NCBI GenBank assembly: GCA_026398285.1
Contig: JAPLTI010000246.1
Span: 1-14,283 of the forward strand
Direction of reading: 5' to 3'
From: Verrucomicrobiota bacterium
Lineage (GTDB): Bacteria > Verrucomicrobiota > Verrucomicrobiia > Chthoniobacterales > Terrimicrobiaceae
Length of the DNA: 14,283 nucleotides
How positions within the stretch are numbered: position 1 is the first letter of the stretch; each line of letters starts with the position of its first letter. The position numbers and the translations under genes were made by a program. The notes under the pieces were generated by a model. It saw only the letters and a program-made list of their open reading frames with translations, searched no databases and was not told where the DNA came from. Below are positions 1 through 6,734 of the stretch, one piece after another.

Positions 1-293
1 ACCCTGACTCGCGTGTTGAACGGGAGTTTCTTGTGGGCCGCCGTGACATCGCCGGCGCGGTAGGTCTCGCCATTCGCGGTCAGGCGCCCGACCCAACGCC
101 CGCCATACCAGGATGCCATCCCATACTCCACCAAAGTCGGCGTGCCGGAGTAAATCTGTGCATCGCGTCCATTGGGCGATTGATCGATAACCATTCGGGT
201 CTGGCAACCCGCAAGGAACAGGCAAAAAACGAAGAACAAACCACCGCGCCATCCTCTCGATGTCGATTGATCGCGCTGTGATTCGGGGGTCAT
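1..293 (-). CDS. rlpA: RlpA-like septal/rare lipoprotein, N-terminal part (runs off left edge)
   Basis: The first 97 residues are visible and the gene continues past the left edge. A hydrophobic stretch at about residues 19-29 ends in a lipobox, Leu-Ala-Gly-Cys with Cys30, so the product should be a lipoprotein. Residues 58-97 match the start of the RlpA double-psi beta-barrel: ASWYGGRWVGR, then TANGE, then TAAHKKLPFNTRVR. RlpA proteins bind or cleave peptidoglycan lacking stem peptides, usually at the septum. Many members have Asp just after the aromatic in GExYD. Here that position is Arg80, with Glu77 and His88 kept, so lytic activity cannot be assumed. The ATG overlaps the miaA stop by four bases (ATGA, 290-293), implying translational coupling. 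Whether a C-terminal SPOR domain follows cannot be seen. Confidence 0.88.
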   Translation of the reverse strand, partial: MTPESQRDQSTSRGWRGGLFFVFCLFLAGCQTRMVIDQSPNGRDAQIYSGTPTLVEYGMASWYGGRWVGRLTANGETYRAGDVTAAHKKLPFNTRVR

Positions 294-1174
294 GGGGTTT
301 GGGAGTCCAATATGTCGAGGGCAGCCGAAAGCGCGGCCTCGGGAGTGGTCGATCCGATTAAATTCAACGAGCGAAAAGTAAATTGGGTGCGCCCCCAGGT
401 CAATTGGCGTTTCGCGTAGCGCTGTGTCGCCTGCACCATGGCGGATTTGCAGGCGCTTTCGGTGATTTCCCCTTGGAGGAGTTGCTGGATTTCCCGGAAG
501 CCGATGGCGCGTGCGGCGCCATCCCCCGTATGCGTTGCGGTCTTCACTTCCTCAACAACGCCTGAGGCAAACATGGCATCGACATTTGCTGCAATACGGC
601 TTCGCAGATCCTCGCGATCCCGCGTGAGCACAAGGCCTCGAAAGAGTCCCTTGTCCTCGCTCCAAGCGCTTCGGGATTCCGCCAAGGGCCGACCGGTGAG
701 CAGCACGATTTCGAGAGCGCGCCGAACCCTCACGGGATTGCGTATGTCGATTGCAGCAGGTGCAGCGGGATCCTTATCAGATAGTGCCGCCAGCGCATCC
801 TCCAGTGGCATGGCTGTGATGCTGGCGCGCAAATCGACATCTGCTTTCGGCATTTCGGCCAGGCCGTGAGTGAGGGCTTTCAAATAAAGCCCTGTGCCTC
901 CTGCTAAAATCGGCACGCGACCGCGTGACTGGATATCTCGTATGCAGCGCCAAGCCTCTTTTGCATACATGGCAGCGTCGAAGCCCTGCCGGAGATCTAA
1001 AAAACCAACGAGATGGTGGGGAACAAGCGCGCGCTGATCTTCCGTCGCCTGTGCCGTAAGAATCGGCAGCCCGGCATAGATTTGAAAAGCATCCGCACCT
1101 ATGACTTCTCCTCCAACGCGGAGGGCCAGCGCAATGGCGAGGGCGGATTTCCCTGCGCCTGTGGGCCCCGTCAC
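290..1174 (-). CDS. miaA: tRNA dimethylallyltransferase MiaA
   Basis: MiaA transfers a dimethylallyl group to N6 of A37 in tRNAs reading UNN codons. Counting from the GTG at 1174 (294 aa), the P-loop GPTGAGKS lies at residues 3-10 and ADAFQIY at 27-33, with the expected catalytic Asp28. HHLVGF follows near 53, GGTGLY with Thr94 at 92-97, then RNPVRVRRALEIVLLTGRPLAES, AIGFREIQQLL, and the C-terminal RYAKRQLTWGRTQ (many members have WFR there). The domain order and length are normal. The start is doubtful: the P-loop would sit almost at the N-terminus, while the same frame upstream encodes RPIIV, a typical first beta strand. The only start-like codon further up is CTG at 1220-1222, overlapping the end of the RRM gene. 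The next gene, rlpA, overlaps the miaA stop. Confidence 0.95.
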   Translation of the reverse strand: MTGPTGAGKSALAIALALRVGGEVIGADAFQIYAGLPILTAQATEDQRALVPHHLVGFLDLRQGFDAAMYAKEAWRCIRDIQSRGRVPILAGGTGLYLKALTHGLAEMPKADVDLRASITAMPLEDALAALSDKDPAAPAAIDIRNPVRVRRALEIVLLTGRPLAESRSAWSEDKGLFRGLVLTRDREDLRSRIAANVDAMFASGVVEEVKTATHTGDGAARAIGFREIQQLLQGEITESACKSAMVQATQRYAKRQLTWGRTQFTFRSLNLIGSTTPEAALSAALDILDSQTP

Positions 1175-1214
1175 GATGATCGGACGGGACCCTTGGGCGA
1201 AGGATGTTTGAGAC

Positions 1215-1805
1215 TTACTCAGCGGCCTGGGCGGTGCGCTCCGAGCGGCGCTCTTCGAGCGCTTTGGCTCCGCTCACCACGAGTTTGCGGCTCATGAATT
1301 CCTTGTCGTGGAGTTCGGAAACGGCGCGTTTCGCTTCATCCACCGACTGCATTTGCACAAAGGCAAATCCCTTCGAGCGCATGTTGTGGCGATTGACGAC
1401 GATTTCGACATTTTGCACCGATCCGACTCCGTTGAAGAGGTCGAACAGGTCGCTTTCGCCGGCGTCGAATGACAGGTTGCCCACATAGAGACGGGCCGAT
1501 GTGACCTCAACAACCTCTGGCGTGCGCATGCCGGTTGGTCGTTCGCTGCGGCTCTGGCGCTCGCGTGCGGGGCGCTCGGGGGAGGCGCTGTCGCTGCTGC
1601 GGGCAGAGCGTTCCTCACGGGCGGGTTTTTTTGGCTCCTCTTGTTTACCGGTCAGGAATCCGAGGATTCGTGCGAGGAGCGATTTTTTTGCTTTGGGTTT
1701 GTTTTCGTGTTGGGCGGAGCTGGATCGGTTGCCTCGATCGGAGCGTCGGCTGGACCCGCGGCGCGACGAACGGCGTGTTCCGCTGGGTGAGTATTCTGAT
1801 GACAT
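1215..1805 (-). CDS. Small RNA-binding protein with one RRM and an Arg/Ser-rich N-terminus
   Basis: This 196-residue protein carries one C-terminal RNA recognition motif at about residues 104-180. RNP2 is LYVGNL (106-111) and RNP1 is KGFAFVQM (145-152), both with the aromatic residues that stack on single-stranded RNA. The first 100 residues are low complexity: an Arg/Ser-rich stretch (10-30), a short Lys-flanked amphipathic helix KKSLLARILGFL (40-51), then a charged Arg/Glu/Ser linker. Bacterial RRM proteins of this type are known from cyanobacteria and other phyla, often cold-induced, but their targets are poorly known. I start it at the ATG at 1803-1805. The frame stays open upstream to 2006, but that extension has no recognisable domain and does not resemble the rest. 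It heads a leftward cluster with miaA and rlpA. RNA binding is well supported; the cellular role is unknown. Confidence 0.88.
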   Translation of the reverse strand: MSSEYSPSGTRRSSRRGSSRRSDRGNRSSSAQHENKPKAKKSLLARILGFLTGKQEEPKKPAREERSARSSDSASPERPARERQSRSERPTGMRTPEVVEVTSARLYVGNLSFDAGESDLFDLFNGVGSVQNVEIVVNRHNMRSKGFAFVQMQSVDEAKRAVSELHDKEFMSRKLVVSGAKALEERRSERTAQAAE

Positions 1806-1906
1806 GGTTTCTATTATTGCGTTGCATGGCCGACCCGCCGCGCGGAGAAATCCTCCCCGCAGGAACGGCACGGACGGCAGTTCTGTTTCCGACGGTGCGC
1901 ACCCCC

Positions 1907-1936
1907 TTGCAAGTGTGTGCTTAACGCACACTGCAA
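1907..1936. repeat. Imperfect inverted repeat upstream of the RRM gene
   Basis: The left arm TTGCAAGTGTG (1907-1917) and the right arm CACACTGCAA (1927-1936) are complementary over ten base pairs, with one extra A in the left arm. The nine-base centre is TGCTTAACG. Inside it a second register, GTGTGC/GCACAC around TTAAC (1915-1931), is perfectly symmetric. The repeat lies about 100 bp before the RRM start and could be an operator, or a hairpin in the RRM 5' leader. No T-run follows on either strand, so a terminator is unlikely. Confidence 0.6.
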
Positions 1937-2081
1937 AGAACATGAGTGACGCGATGAATTCAGACCTTGGACCGAAATGAAATGGGTCGCAGGAGCCGTA
2001 TTGCATAAATGATAGCGTCGGAAACGCTTTGAATATCTCCTATTTAAAATGGAAACTCAAGGCGGAAATGATGCGTAATTT

Positions 2082-2111
2082 TTGTCAACGCGCATTTATT
2101 TTGCTTATGTT
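2082..2111 (+). promoter_or_regulatory. Candidate sigma-70-type promoter for the lipoprotein gene
   Basis: TTGTCA (2082-2087) is followed after 18 bp by TATGTT (2106-2111), about 30 bp before the ATG at 2142. The -35 box matches consensus at five of six positions and the -10 box at four. This is a weak call in an AT-rich stretch. Confidence 0.25.
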
Positions 2112-2141
2112 GGCTGTTTTTTGTTCGATTGGATGAGTTCT

Positions 2142-2552
2142 ATGAAATGCCTGCTTCTTCTCATTGCGGTGTTGGTGTCCGGTTGTGCTGCTATCGAGCA
2201 AGCTGATCGCTCGAACACGGAGAGACTCTTGGCGGCTGCCGGATTCAAGGTTTTGCCCGCCAATACGCCCGAGCGCCAACTCTCTCTCGAGGCGATGCCT
2301 TCTTATAAGGTCGAACGCAAACTCAAAGGCGATGAGGTTTTTTATTTCTACGCATGTCCGGATCAAAGCATCGCCTACATCGGAAATCAGACTGACTACT
2401 CGAAATACCGCGAACTCGAGCTTCAGCAGGAAATCGCCAATCAAAACACCGCCGCCTCCGAAAATACCATGCTCGCTGCCCAGCAATGGAACGACTGGCG
2501 AGTCTGGGGACCGTCCGCCGCCTTGCCTCCGCCTCGCATGGGGCATCGCTGA
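2142..2552 (+). CDS. Small lipoprotein of unknown function
   Basis: The 136-residue protein begins MKCLLLLIAVLVSGC, a classic lipoprotein signal with lipobox Val-Ser-Gly-Cys and lipidated Cys15, so it should be anchored in a membrane facing the periplasm. The mature part contains GDEVFYFYACPDQSIAYIGN, then a helical Glu/Gln-rich stretch and an aromatic end, QWNDWRVWGPS. Uncharacterised lipoproteins in other bacteria share this layout (a YxYADP/C...YVG core followed by a Gln-rich helix), but I cannot name a family with certainty. The ATG at 2142 is preferred because GGATGAG (2131-2137) sits four bases ahead of it; ATG at 2133 is the alternative. The upstream gene is divergent and DUF1800 follows 67 bp downstream, so it may be monocistronic or lead that operon. 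Confidence 0.75.
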   Translation: MKCLLLLIAVLVSGCAAIEQADRSNTERLLAAAGFKVLPANTPERQLSLEAMPSYKVERKLKGDEVFYFYACPDQSIAYIGNQTDYSKYRELELQQEIANQNTAASENTMLAAQQWNDWRVWGPSAALPPPRMGHR

Positions 2553-2582
2553 GTCTGTGTGACGAGGCCCTCGAAAAGTTTG

Positions 2583-2596
2583 GCCGCAACTGCGGC
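2583..2596 (+). repeat. Short perfect hairpin between the lipoprotein and DUF1800 genes
   Basis: GCCGC (2583-2587), loop AACT, GCGGC (2592-2596) forms a five-base-pair GC stem 30 bp after the lipoprotein stop. No U-tract follows, so it is at best a weak terminator or an mRNA-processing or stability element. Confidence 0.3.
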
Positions 2597-2619
2597 GGGA
2601 GATGTGTGTTTAAACAAAC

Positions 2620-3996
2620 ATGCTCGCCCCACTTCCTGCCAACGAATGGACACTTCAAGCCGCTGCCCATCTTTTGAATCGCGCGGCCTTTGGCGGTTCG
2701 CCTGAGGAAATTCAGAAGCTCCACGCACTGGGACACGCCGCCGCTGTGCGCAGTCTCTTGCATGCGGGCGAGGATGAAGATCTCTTTCCTGCTCCGGAAA
2801 TCGAGCCGATGAAAATTCAGCGTCTCAAAAACGACTCCATGACTCCCGCAGAGCTCGCGGAGAGGAGGAAAATCATGAATGTGCAAGCTAGGGATCAAAC
2901 TCATGAAGCCCGGCTTTGGTGGATTCAGCGCATGGCCTCCACATCCTACCCGGCGCGCGAGAAGTGTGTTCTTTTTTGGCACGGCCACTGGGCGACAAGC
3001 ATCCAAAAGGTTCAAGATCCCTTCCTTCTTTTGCAGCAGAATCAAACACTGCGGGCCCATGCCTTTGGCGCGTTCGCACCTTTTGCCAAGGAGATGTCGA
3101 AGGATCCCGCCATGATCCGCTACCTTGACCTGAACTCCAGCAAGGTGGGGTATCCGAATGAAAATTTCGCCCGCGAGTTCATGGAGTTGTTCACGCTCGG
3201 TGAGGGGCATTACAGCGAGGAGGATATCCACGAGGCGGCGCGCGCCTTCACTGGCTATCGCATCAATCCCAAAACCGGAGGGTTTTTATTCTCCCCGAAA
3301 AACCATGACGCCGGTGCGAAAAAAATCTTCGGAAAGAGCGGGGCGTTCGATGGGGATGCGACGGTGGGCCTCATTGTGTCCCGACCGCAGTGCGCAGAGT
3401 TTCTCTCGGCGAAAATCTGGAATTTCTATGTCGGAGAAAAACCCTCAGATCCATTGAACCAAGTTTTGGCCTCGGAATACCGCGCCTCGGGCCTGAAGAC
3501 CGGAGATTTTGTCGAAAGGATTTTTCTAAGTCGCGAGTTCTACTCCCCTAAATACCGGCGGCGTCAGATCAAGAGTCCTGTCCAGTGGCTCATCCAAACC
3601 TGCAAAAATCTCGAAAGGCCCATGCCGGATCCAAAAATGGTCCACAATAGTCTGGACCAACTTGGACAGGTTCTCTTCGCGCCTCCGAATGTGAAGGGAT
3701 GGGACGGCGGGCGCGCGTGGATCAGTTCATCCTCGCTTTTGTTGCGTTACAATTTGGCCGGCACGCTGGTGAGGGGAGGCGGTGACGCTGCGCCGGATAT
3801 CGAAAAAATCCTGCCTGCAGGAACCACGCCGACGCAGGCATGCGACCTTCTGGCATGGCGCCTCCTTCAAGCTCCCATGAACCCTGCGCTGCGTGAAAAG
3901 ACCCTTCACCTGCTCGAAAAAAACGGGAACTCGCAAGCCGCCCGCCGCGACATTGTCCATTTATTGATGAGCACCCCGGAATTTCAACTGACATGA
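2620..3996 (+). CDS. DUF1800 family protein
   Basis: The 458-residue protein has the landmarks of DUF1800 in order. HLLNRAAFGGSPEEI is at about 17-31, REKCVLFWHGHWATS near 113-127, and DPFLLLQQNQTLRAHAFG at 133-150. MIRYLDLNSSKVGYPNENFAREFMELFTLG (about 165-194) and AARAFTGYRI (206-215) follow; the C-terminal half has IFLSREFYSPKYRRRQIKSP and NVKGWDGGRAWISSSSLLLRYN. The biochemical function of the family is unknown. It is nearly always paired with a DUF1501 gene and is common in Planctomycetota, Verrucomicrobiota and Proteobacteria. No signal peptide is evident, unlike its partner. The stop overlaps the next ATG by four bases (3993-3996), so the two are translationally coupled. No good ribosome-binding site precedes the ATG at 2620. 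Confidence 0.92.
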   Translation: MLAPLPANEWTLQAAAHLLNRAAFGGSPEEIQKLHALGHAAAVRSLLHAGEDEDLFPAPEIEPMKIQRLKNDSMTPAELAERRKIMNVQARDQTHEARLWWIQRMASTSYPAREKCVLFWHGHWATSIQKVQDPFLLLQQNQTLRAHAFGAFAPFAKEMSKDPAMIRYLDLNSSKVGYPNENFAREFMELFTLGEGHYSEEDIHEAARAFTGYRINPKTGGFLFSPKNHDAGAKKIFGKSGAFDGDATVGLIVSRPQCAEFLSAKIWNFYVGEKPSDPLNQVLASEYRASGLKTGDFVERIFLSREFYSPKYRRRQIKSPVQWLIQTCKNLERPMPDPKMVHNSLDQLGQVLFAPPNVKGWDGGRAWISSSSLLLRYNLAGTLVRGGGDAAPDIEKILPAGTTPTQACDLLAWRLLQAPMNPALREKTLHLLEKNGNSQAARRDIVHLLMSTPEFQLT

Positions 3997-5297
3997 AACA
4001 CACCCTCCATACACGCCGACAGTTCCTTCGCACTTCCCTGCTTGGCGGAGCCGTCTCCTGGACGATTCCCGCCTTTCTGGAGCGCACATTTTTCACGCTC
4101 GATGCCATGGCTGCGGATTCCGCCATTCAGAGCGCCACGGGAAAGGATAGCCCGATACTGATCGTCCTCCAGCTGGCGGGCGGCAATGACGGCCTCAACA
4201 CTCTCGTGCCATTTGGGGATGACGCCTATTTCCGCGCCAGACCGACTCTTGCAATCCCTGGCGGTAAGACGCTGCGATTGACCGATCATTTCGGATTGAA
4301 CCCGAAGCTTGTGGGACTCAAGTCGCTTCATGACGAGGGGCATCTCGCGATTGTGCAAGGCGTGGGCTACCCGAATCCGAACCGCTCGCACTTTCGTTCC
4401 ACCGAGATTTGGCATACCGCCTCCGATAGTGGCGTGACCGAAAATTATGGCTGGATGGGGCGCTACTTTGACTCCTGCTGCAAAGGGGAGGATCCCGCCA
4501 TCGGAGTCAGTATCGGAGGTCAGCCTCCGCAGGCCTTTGCAGCTCCAGAACCCCGTGGAATCACATTCTCCCGGCCGGAGCAATTCCGCTTCGACCTGAA
4601 AAATACTTCCGACCGCAATGTCGCGGACGAATTTTTTCGTTCGGTGAATGATTTTGAATCCGGGGAGATGGACGGGGGGAGCATCGGGATGCTTCCAGGT
4701 CATGCCGATGGGGCCGGCGATACGCTGGATTTTCTTCAACGAACCTCCCTCGATGCCGTGATGAGTTCCGACAAAATTGCCGAGATCATTAAACGCACCC
4801 GGCCAGGGGCCTCCTACCCGTCGAACAGGCTCGCCGACTCGTTCAACCTTGTCGCCCGACTCATAGGAGGGGGAATGCCCACGCGTGTCTACTATGTGGC
4901 CCAAGGCGGATACGATACACACAGCAACCAGACAGGCGCCCATGAAAGGCTCATGGCGGAACTCGACTCCTCGCTTTCCGCATTTTGCGGGGACTTGAAG
5001 GCCCAAGGCAATTTTGATCGGGTTCTTGTCATGAGCTTCAGCGAATTTGGCCGCCGCGTTCAGGAAAATGCCAGCGGCGGCACGGACCACGGCGCAGCTG
5101 CACCACTTTTCGTTGTCGGAGGAAAAGTCAAACCCGGCATCTACGGAGCGGCTCCCAGCCTTACGAAATTGCACGATGGCGATATCATCCACAGCGTCGA
5201 CTTCCGCAGTGTTTACGCGACCGTTTTGTCGAAATGGCTCAAGGCGCCCGTCGAGCCGGTTCTGAAACGTAACTTCCCGCTGTTGCCCTTTGTTTGA
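3993..5297 (+). CDS. DUF1501 family protein, Tat-exported
   Basis: The 434-residue protein begins with a twin-arginine signal, TRRQFLR at residues 7-13, followed by a hydrophobic segment, so it is probably exported folded, perhaps with a cofactor or metal. Core motifs are LQLAGGNDGLNTLVPFGDD (59-77), GVGYPNPNRSHF (123-134), GYDTHSNQ (306-313), SFSEFGRR (348-355) and GGTDHG (362-367). The family is thought to share the alkaline phosphatase/sulfatase fold. Asp and His in GGNDG, GYDTH and GTDHG could be metal ligands, which is inference from motif layout. It is translationally coupled to the DUF1800 gene, and these two families almost always co-occur, suggesting they act together. The substrate is unknown. 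The family assignment is secure. Confidence 0.93.
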   Translation: MKHTLHTRRQFLRTSLLGGAVSWTIPAFLERTFFTLDAMAADSAIQSATGKDSPILIVLQLAGGNDGLNTLVPFGDDAYFRARPTLAIPGGKTLRLTDHFGLNPKLVGLKSLHDEGHLAIVQGVGYPNPNRSHFRSTEIWHTASDSGVTENYGWMGRYFDSCCKGEDPAIGVSIGGQPPQAFAAPEPRGITFSRPEQFRFDLKNTSDRNVADEFFRSVNDFESGEMDGGSIGMLPGHADGAGDTLDFLQRTSLDAVMSSDKIAEIIKRTRPGASYPSNRLADSFNLVARLIGGGMPTRVYYVAQGGYDTHSNQTGAHERLMAELDSSLSAFCGDLKAQGNFDRVLVMSFSEFGRRVQENASGGTDHGAAAPLFVVGGKVKPGIYGAAPSLTKLHDGDIIHSVDFRSVYATVLSKWLKAPVEPVLKRNFPLLPFV

Positions 5298-5354
5298 GTT
5301 GCCCCTCCGAGCGCAGCATTGATGCGGCGGCGTCTTTGCAGTCTACTCGTGGGA

Positions 5355-6731
5355 ATGTCCGCAACGCTGCTCATTGTTGATGACGAAAAAAATACCCGCG
5401 ACGGTCTCCGCAATGCGCTGGATGCCGAGTTCGAGGTTTATATCGCACCGGATGCCGATGGTGCCCTAGCCACCCTGGAGAGCGTGCCAGTGGATGTCGT
5501 GCTCACCGACCTGCGCCTCGGCGGGGATGATGGTATGTCGCTCATCGAGCGGATTGTCAAAAAAGCGAACCCGCCGATCTGCATCATGATGACTGCCTAC
5601 GGTTCGGTGGATACTGCTGTCGAAGCAATGAAGCGCGGAGCTTACGATTTTGTCACGAAGCCGGTAAATATCGACCGGCTCGAAATTCTCATCAAGCGTG
5701 CCCTCCGCGAACGCAACACCAGTCGTGAAAACAAGGAACTCCGCTCGAAGGTTCAGAACCAGTTCCGCGTGGATGGCATGATCGGCCGATCACCCGCGAT
5801 GGTGGAAGTCTTCGACACCATCAAGCAGGTCGCTCCCTCGCGCGCCACTGTGCTCGTGCAAGGCGAGAGCGGCACTGGCAAGGAACTCGCTGCCCATGCC
5901 ATTCACGAACTCAGCCCACGCTCGAAGGAGAAATTCGTCGCCGTCCACTGCGCATCGCTCACGCCTGAGTTGCTCGCCAGCGAGCTTTTCGGTCATGAAA
6001 AAGGCGCCTTCACCGGAGCCTTTGAACGCCGGATCGGCCGCTTCGAGCAGGCCAAGGGCGGCACACTTTTTCTCGATGAGATCGGTGAGATCGATCTCAC
6101 AACGCAGGTCAAAATCCTCCGCGTCCTGGGCGAAAGAACCTTCGAACGCGTCGGAGGAGGGGAGACTCTCTCCGCCGATGTGCGCCTCATCGCGGCGACC
6201 AACAAGGATCTCTCAAAACTTGTCGCCGAAGGAAAATTCCGCGACGACCTTTTCTTCCGCCTGCATGTGGTTCCCCTTACCATGCCGCCCCTCCGCGACC
6301 GCAAGGTGGACATCCCTCTTTTGGTGGACGCCTTTTTGCGGGAAACCGCACTTGAAAACGGGAAGCCTCATCGCGAACTCACCCCGGAGGCCATGCGGCA
6401 GATTCTGGAATACGACTGGCCTGGGAATGTCCGCGAATTGCGCGCTGCGGTGGAGCACGGCGTCGTCATGGCCTGCGGCCCGCAAATCACCTTGCGCGAC
6501 ATGCCGGCGACCCTCCGCGCGCCAAAAATCACTGCACTCGATCAAAATCACCCATCCACTACTCCCAGCGGATTGAATTTGCGCGACACTGAGACCTCAC
6601 TTATCCTTCGCGCGCTTGAGGATTGCCGTCAAAACCGCAGTGAAGCCGCGAAGAAACTCGGCATCAGCCGCCGCACATTGCATCGTCGCCTCAAGGAATT
6701 GAACCTCTTCAAACGCCAACCACACACTTAA
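5355..6731 (+). CDS. Sigma-54-dependent response regulator (NtrC/AtoC class)
   Basis: The 458-residue protein has three intact modules. The receiver domain (1-115) has Asp9/Asp10, phospho-acceptor Asp52, Thr80 and Lys102. The AAA+ sigma-54 activation domain (about 140-385) has Walker A GESGTGKE (170-177), the sigma-54 contact loop GAFTGA (217-222), Walker B LFLDEIGE around Asp241/Glu242, and WPGNVREL (355-362). A Fis-type helix-turn-helix (about 415-458) contains NRSEAAKKLGISRRTLHRRL. It should activate sigma-54 promoters when phosphorylated. I chose ATG 5355 because the receiver fold starts at once (SATLLIVDDE); upstream TTG/ATG codons at 5319-5322 only add a basic tail. No histidine kinase is adjacent, so its partner is elsewhere. 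The DUF1501 gene ends 57 bp upstream and the membrane protein starts 3 bp downstream. Confidence 0.94.
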   Translation: MSATLLIVDDEKNTRDGLRNALDAEFEVYIAPDADGALATLESVPVDVVLTDLRLGGDDGMSLIERIVKKANPPICIMMTAYGSVDTAVEAMKRGAYDFVTKPVNIDRLEILIKRALRERNTSRENKELRSKVQNQFRVDGMIGRSPAMVEVFDTIKQVAPSRATVLVQGESGTGKELAAHAIHELSPRSKEKFVAVHCASLTPELLASELFGHEKGAFTGAFERRIGRFEQAKGGTLFLDEIGEIDLTTQVKILRVLGERTFERVGGGETLSADVRLIAATNKDLSKLVAEGKFRDDLFFRLHVVPLTMPPLRDRKVDIPLLVDAFLRETALENGKPHRELTPEAMRQILEYDWPGNVRELRAAVEHGVVMACGPQITLRDMPATLRAPKITALDQNHPSTTPSGLNLRDTETSLILRALEDCRQNRSEAAKKLGISRRTLHRRLKELNLFKRQPHT

Positions 6732-6734
6732 AAA

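Larger units (their letters stand above)
1806..2141. other. Intergenic region between divergent genes (336 bp)
   Basis: This gap lies between the leftward RRM gene and the rightward lipoprotein gene, so it should hold promoters for both. The left part carries a large imperfect inverted repeat (1907-1936) and next to it a perfect 10-bp palindrome GGTGCGCACC (1894-1903). The right part is AT-rich (about 2030-2110) and contains a weak sigma-70-like promoter candidate for the lipoprotein. A five-base-pair hairpin, AGCGT/ACGCT, lies near 2015-2029. I see no tRNA, riboswitch or credible small coding gene here. Confidence 0.6.

Noticed and set aside
33..281. 82-residue plus-strand reading frame at the left edge
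   Set aside because: It lies antisense to the RlpA-like gene, which has a lipobox and clear barrel motifs; the plus-strand product has no recognisable feature.
1806..2006. Upstream extension of the RRM protein by 67 residues
   Set aside because: The frame is open but the residues show no domain and no start-site support, and the extension would swallow the inverted repeat. The ATG at 1803-1805 gives a coherent protein.
2015..2029. Hairpin AGCGT-CGGAA-ACGCT
   Set aside because: The stem is only five base pairs with no T-run or conserved context, so it could arise by chance.
2085..2546. 153-residue minus-strand frame across the small lipoprotein gene
   Set aside because: The plus-strand product has a clear lipoprotein signal; the antisense product has none and is a codon-bias shadow.
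2979..2984. TGGCAC as part of a sigma-54 promoter
   Set aside because: It lies inside the DUF1800 coding region and no TTGC follows at the right spacing. No other -24/-12 pair was found by eye in the window.
3984..5192. 402-residue minus-strand frame
   Set aside because: It is fully antisense to the DUF1501 gene and has no recognisable motif.
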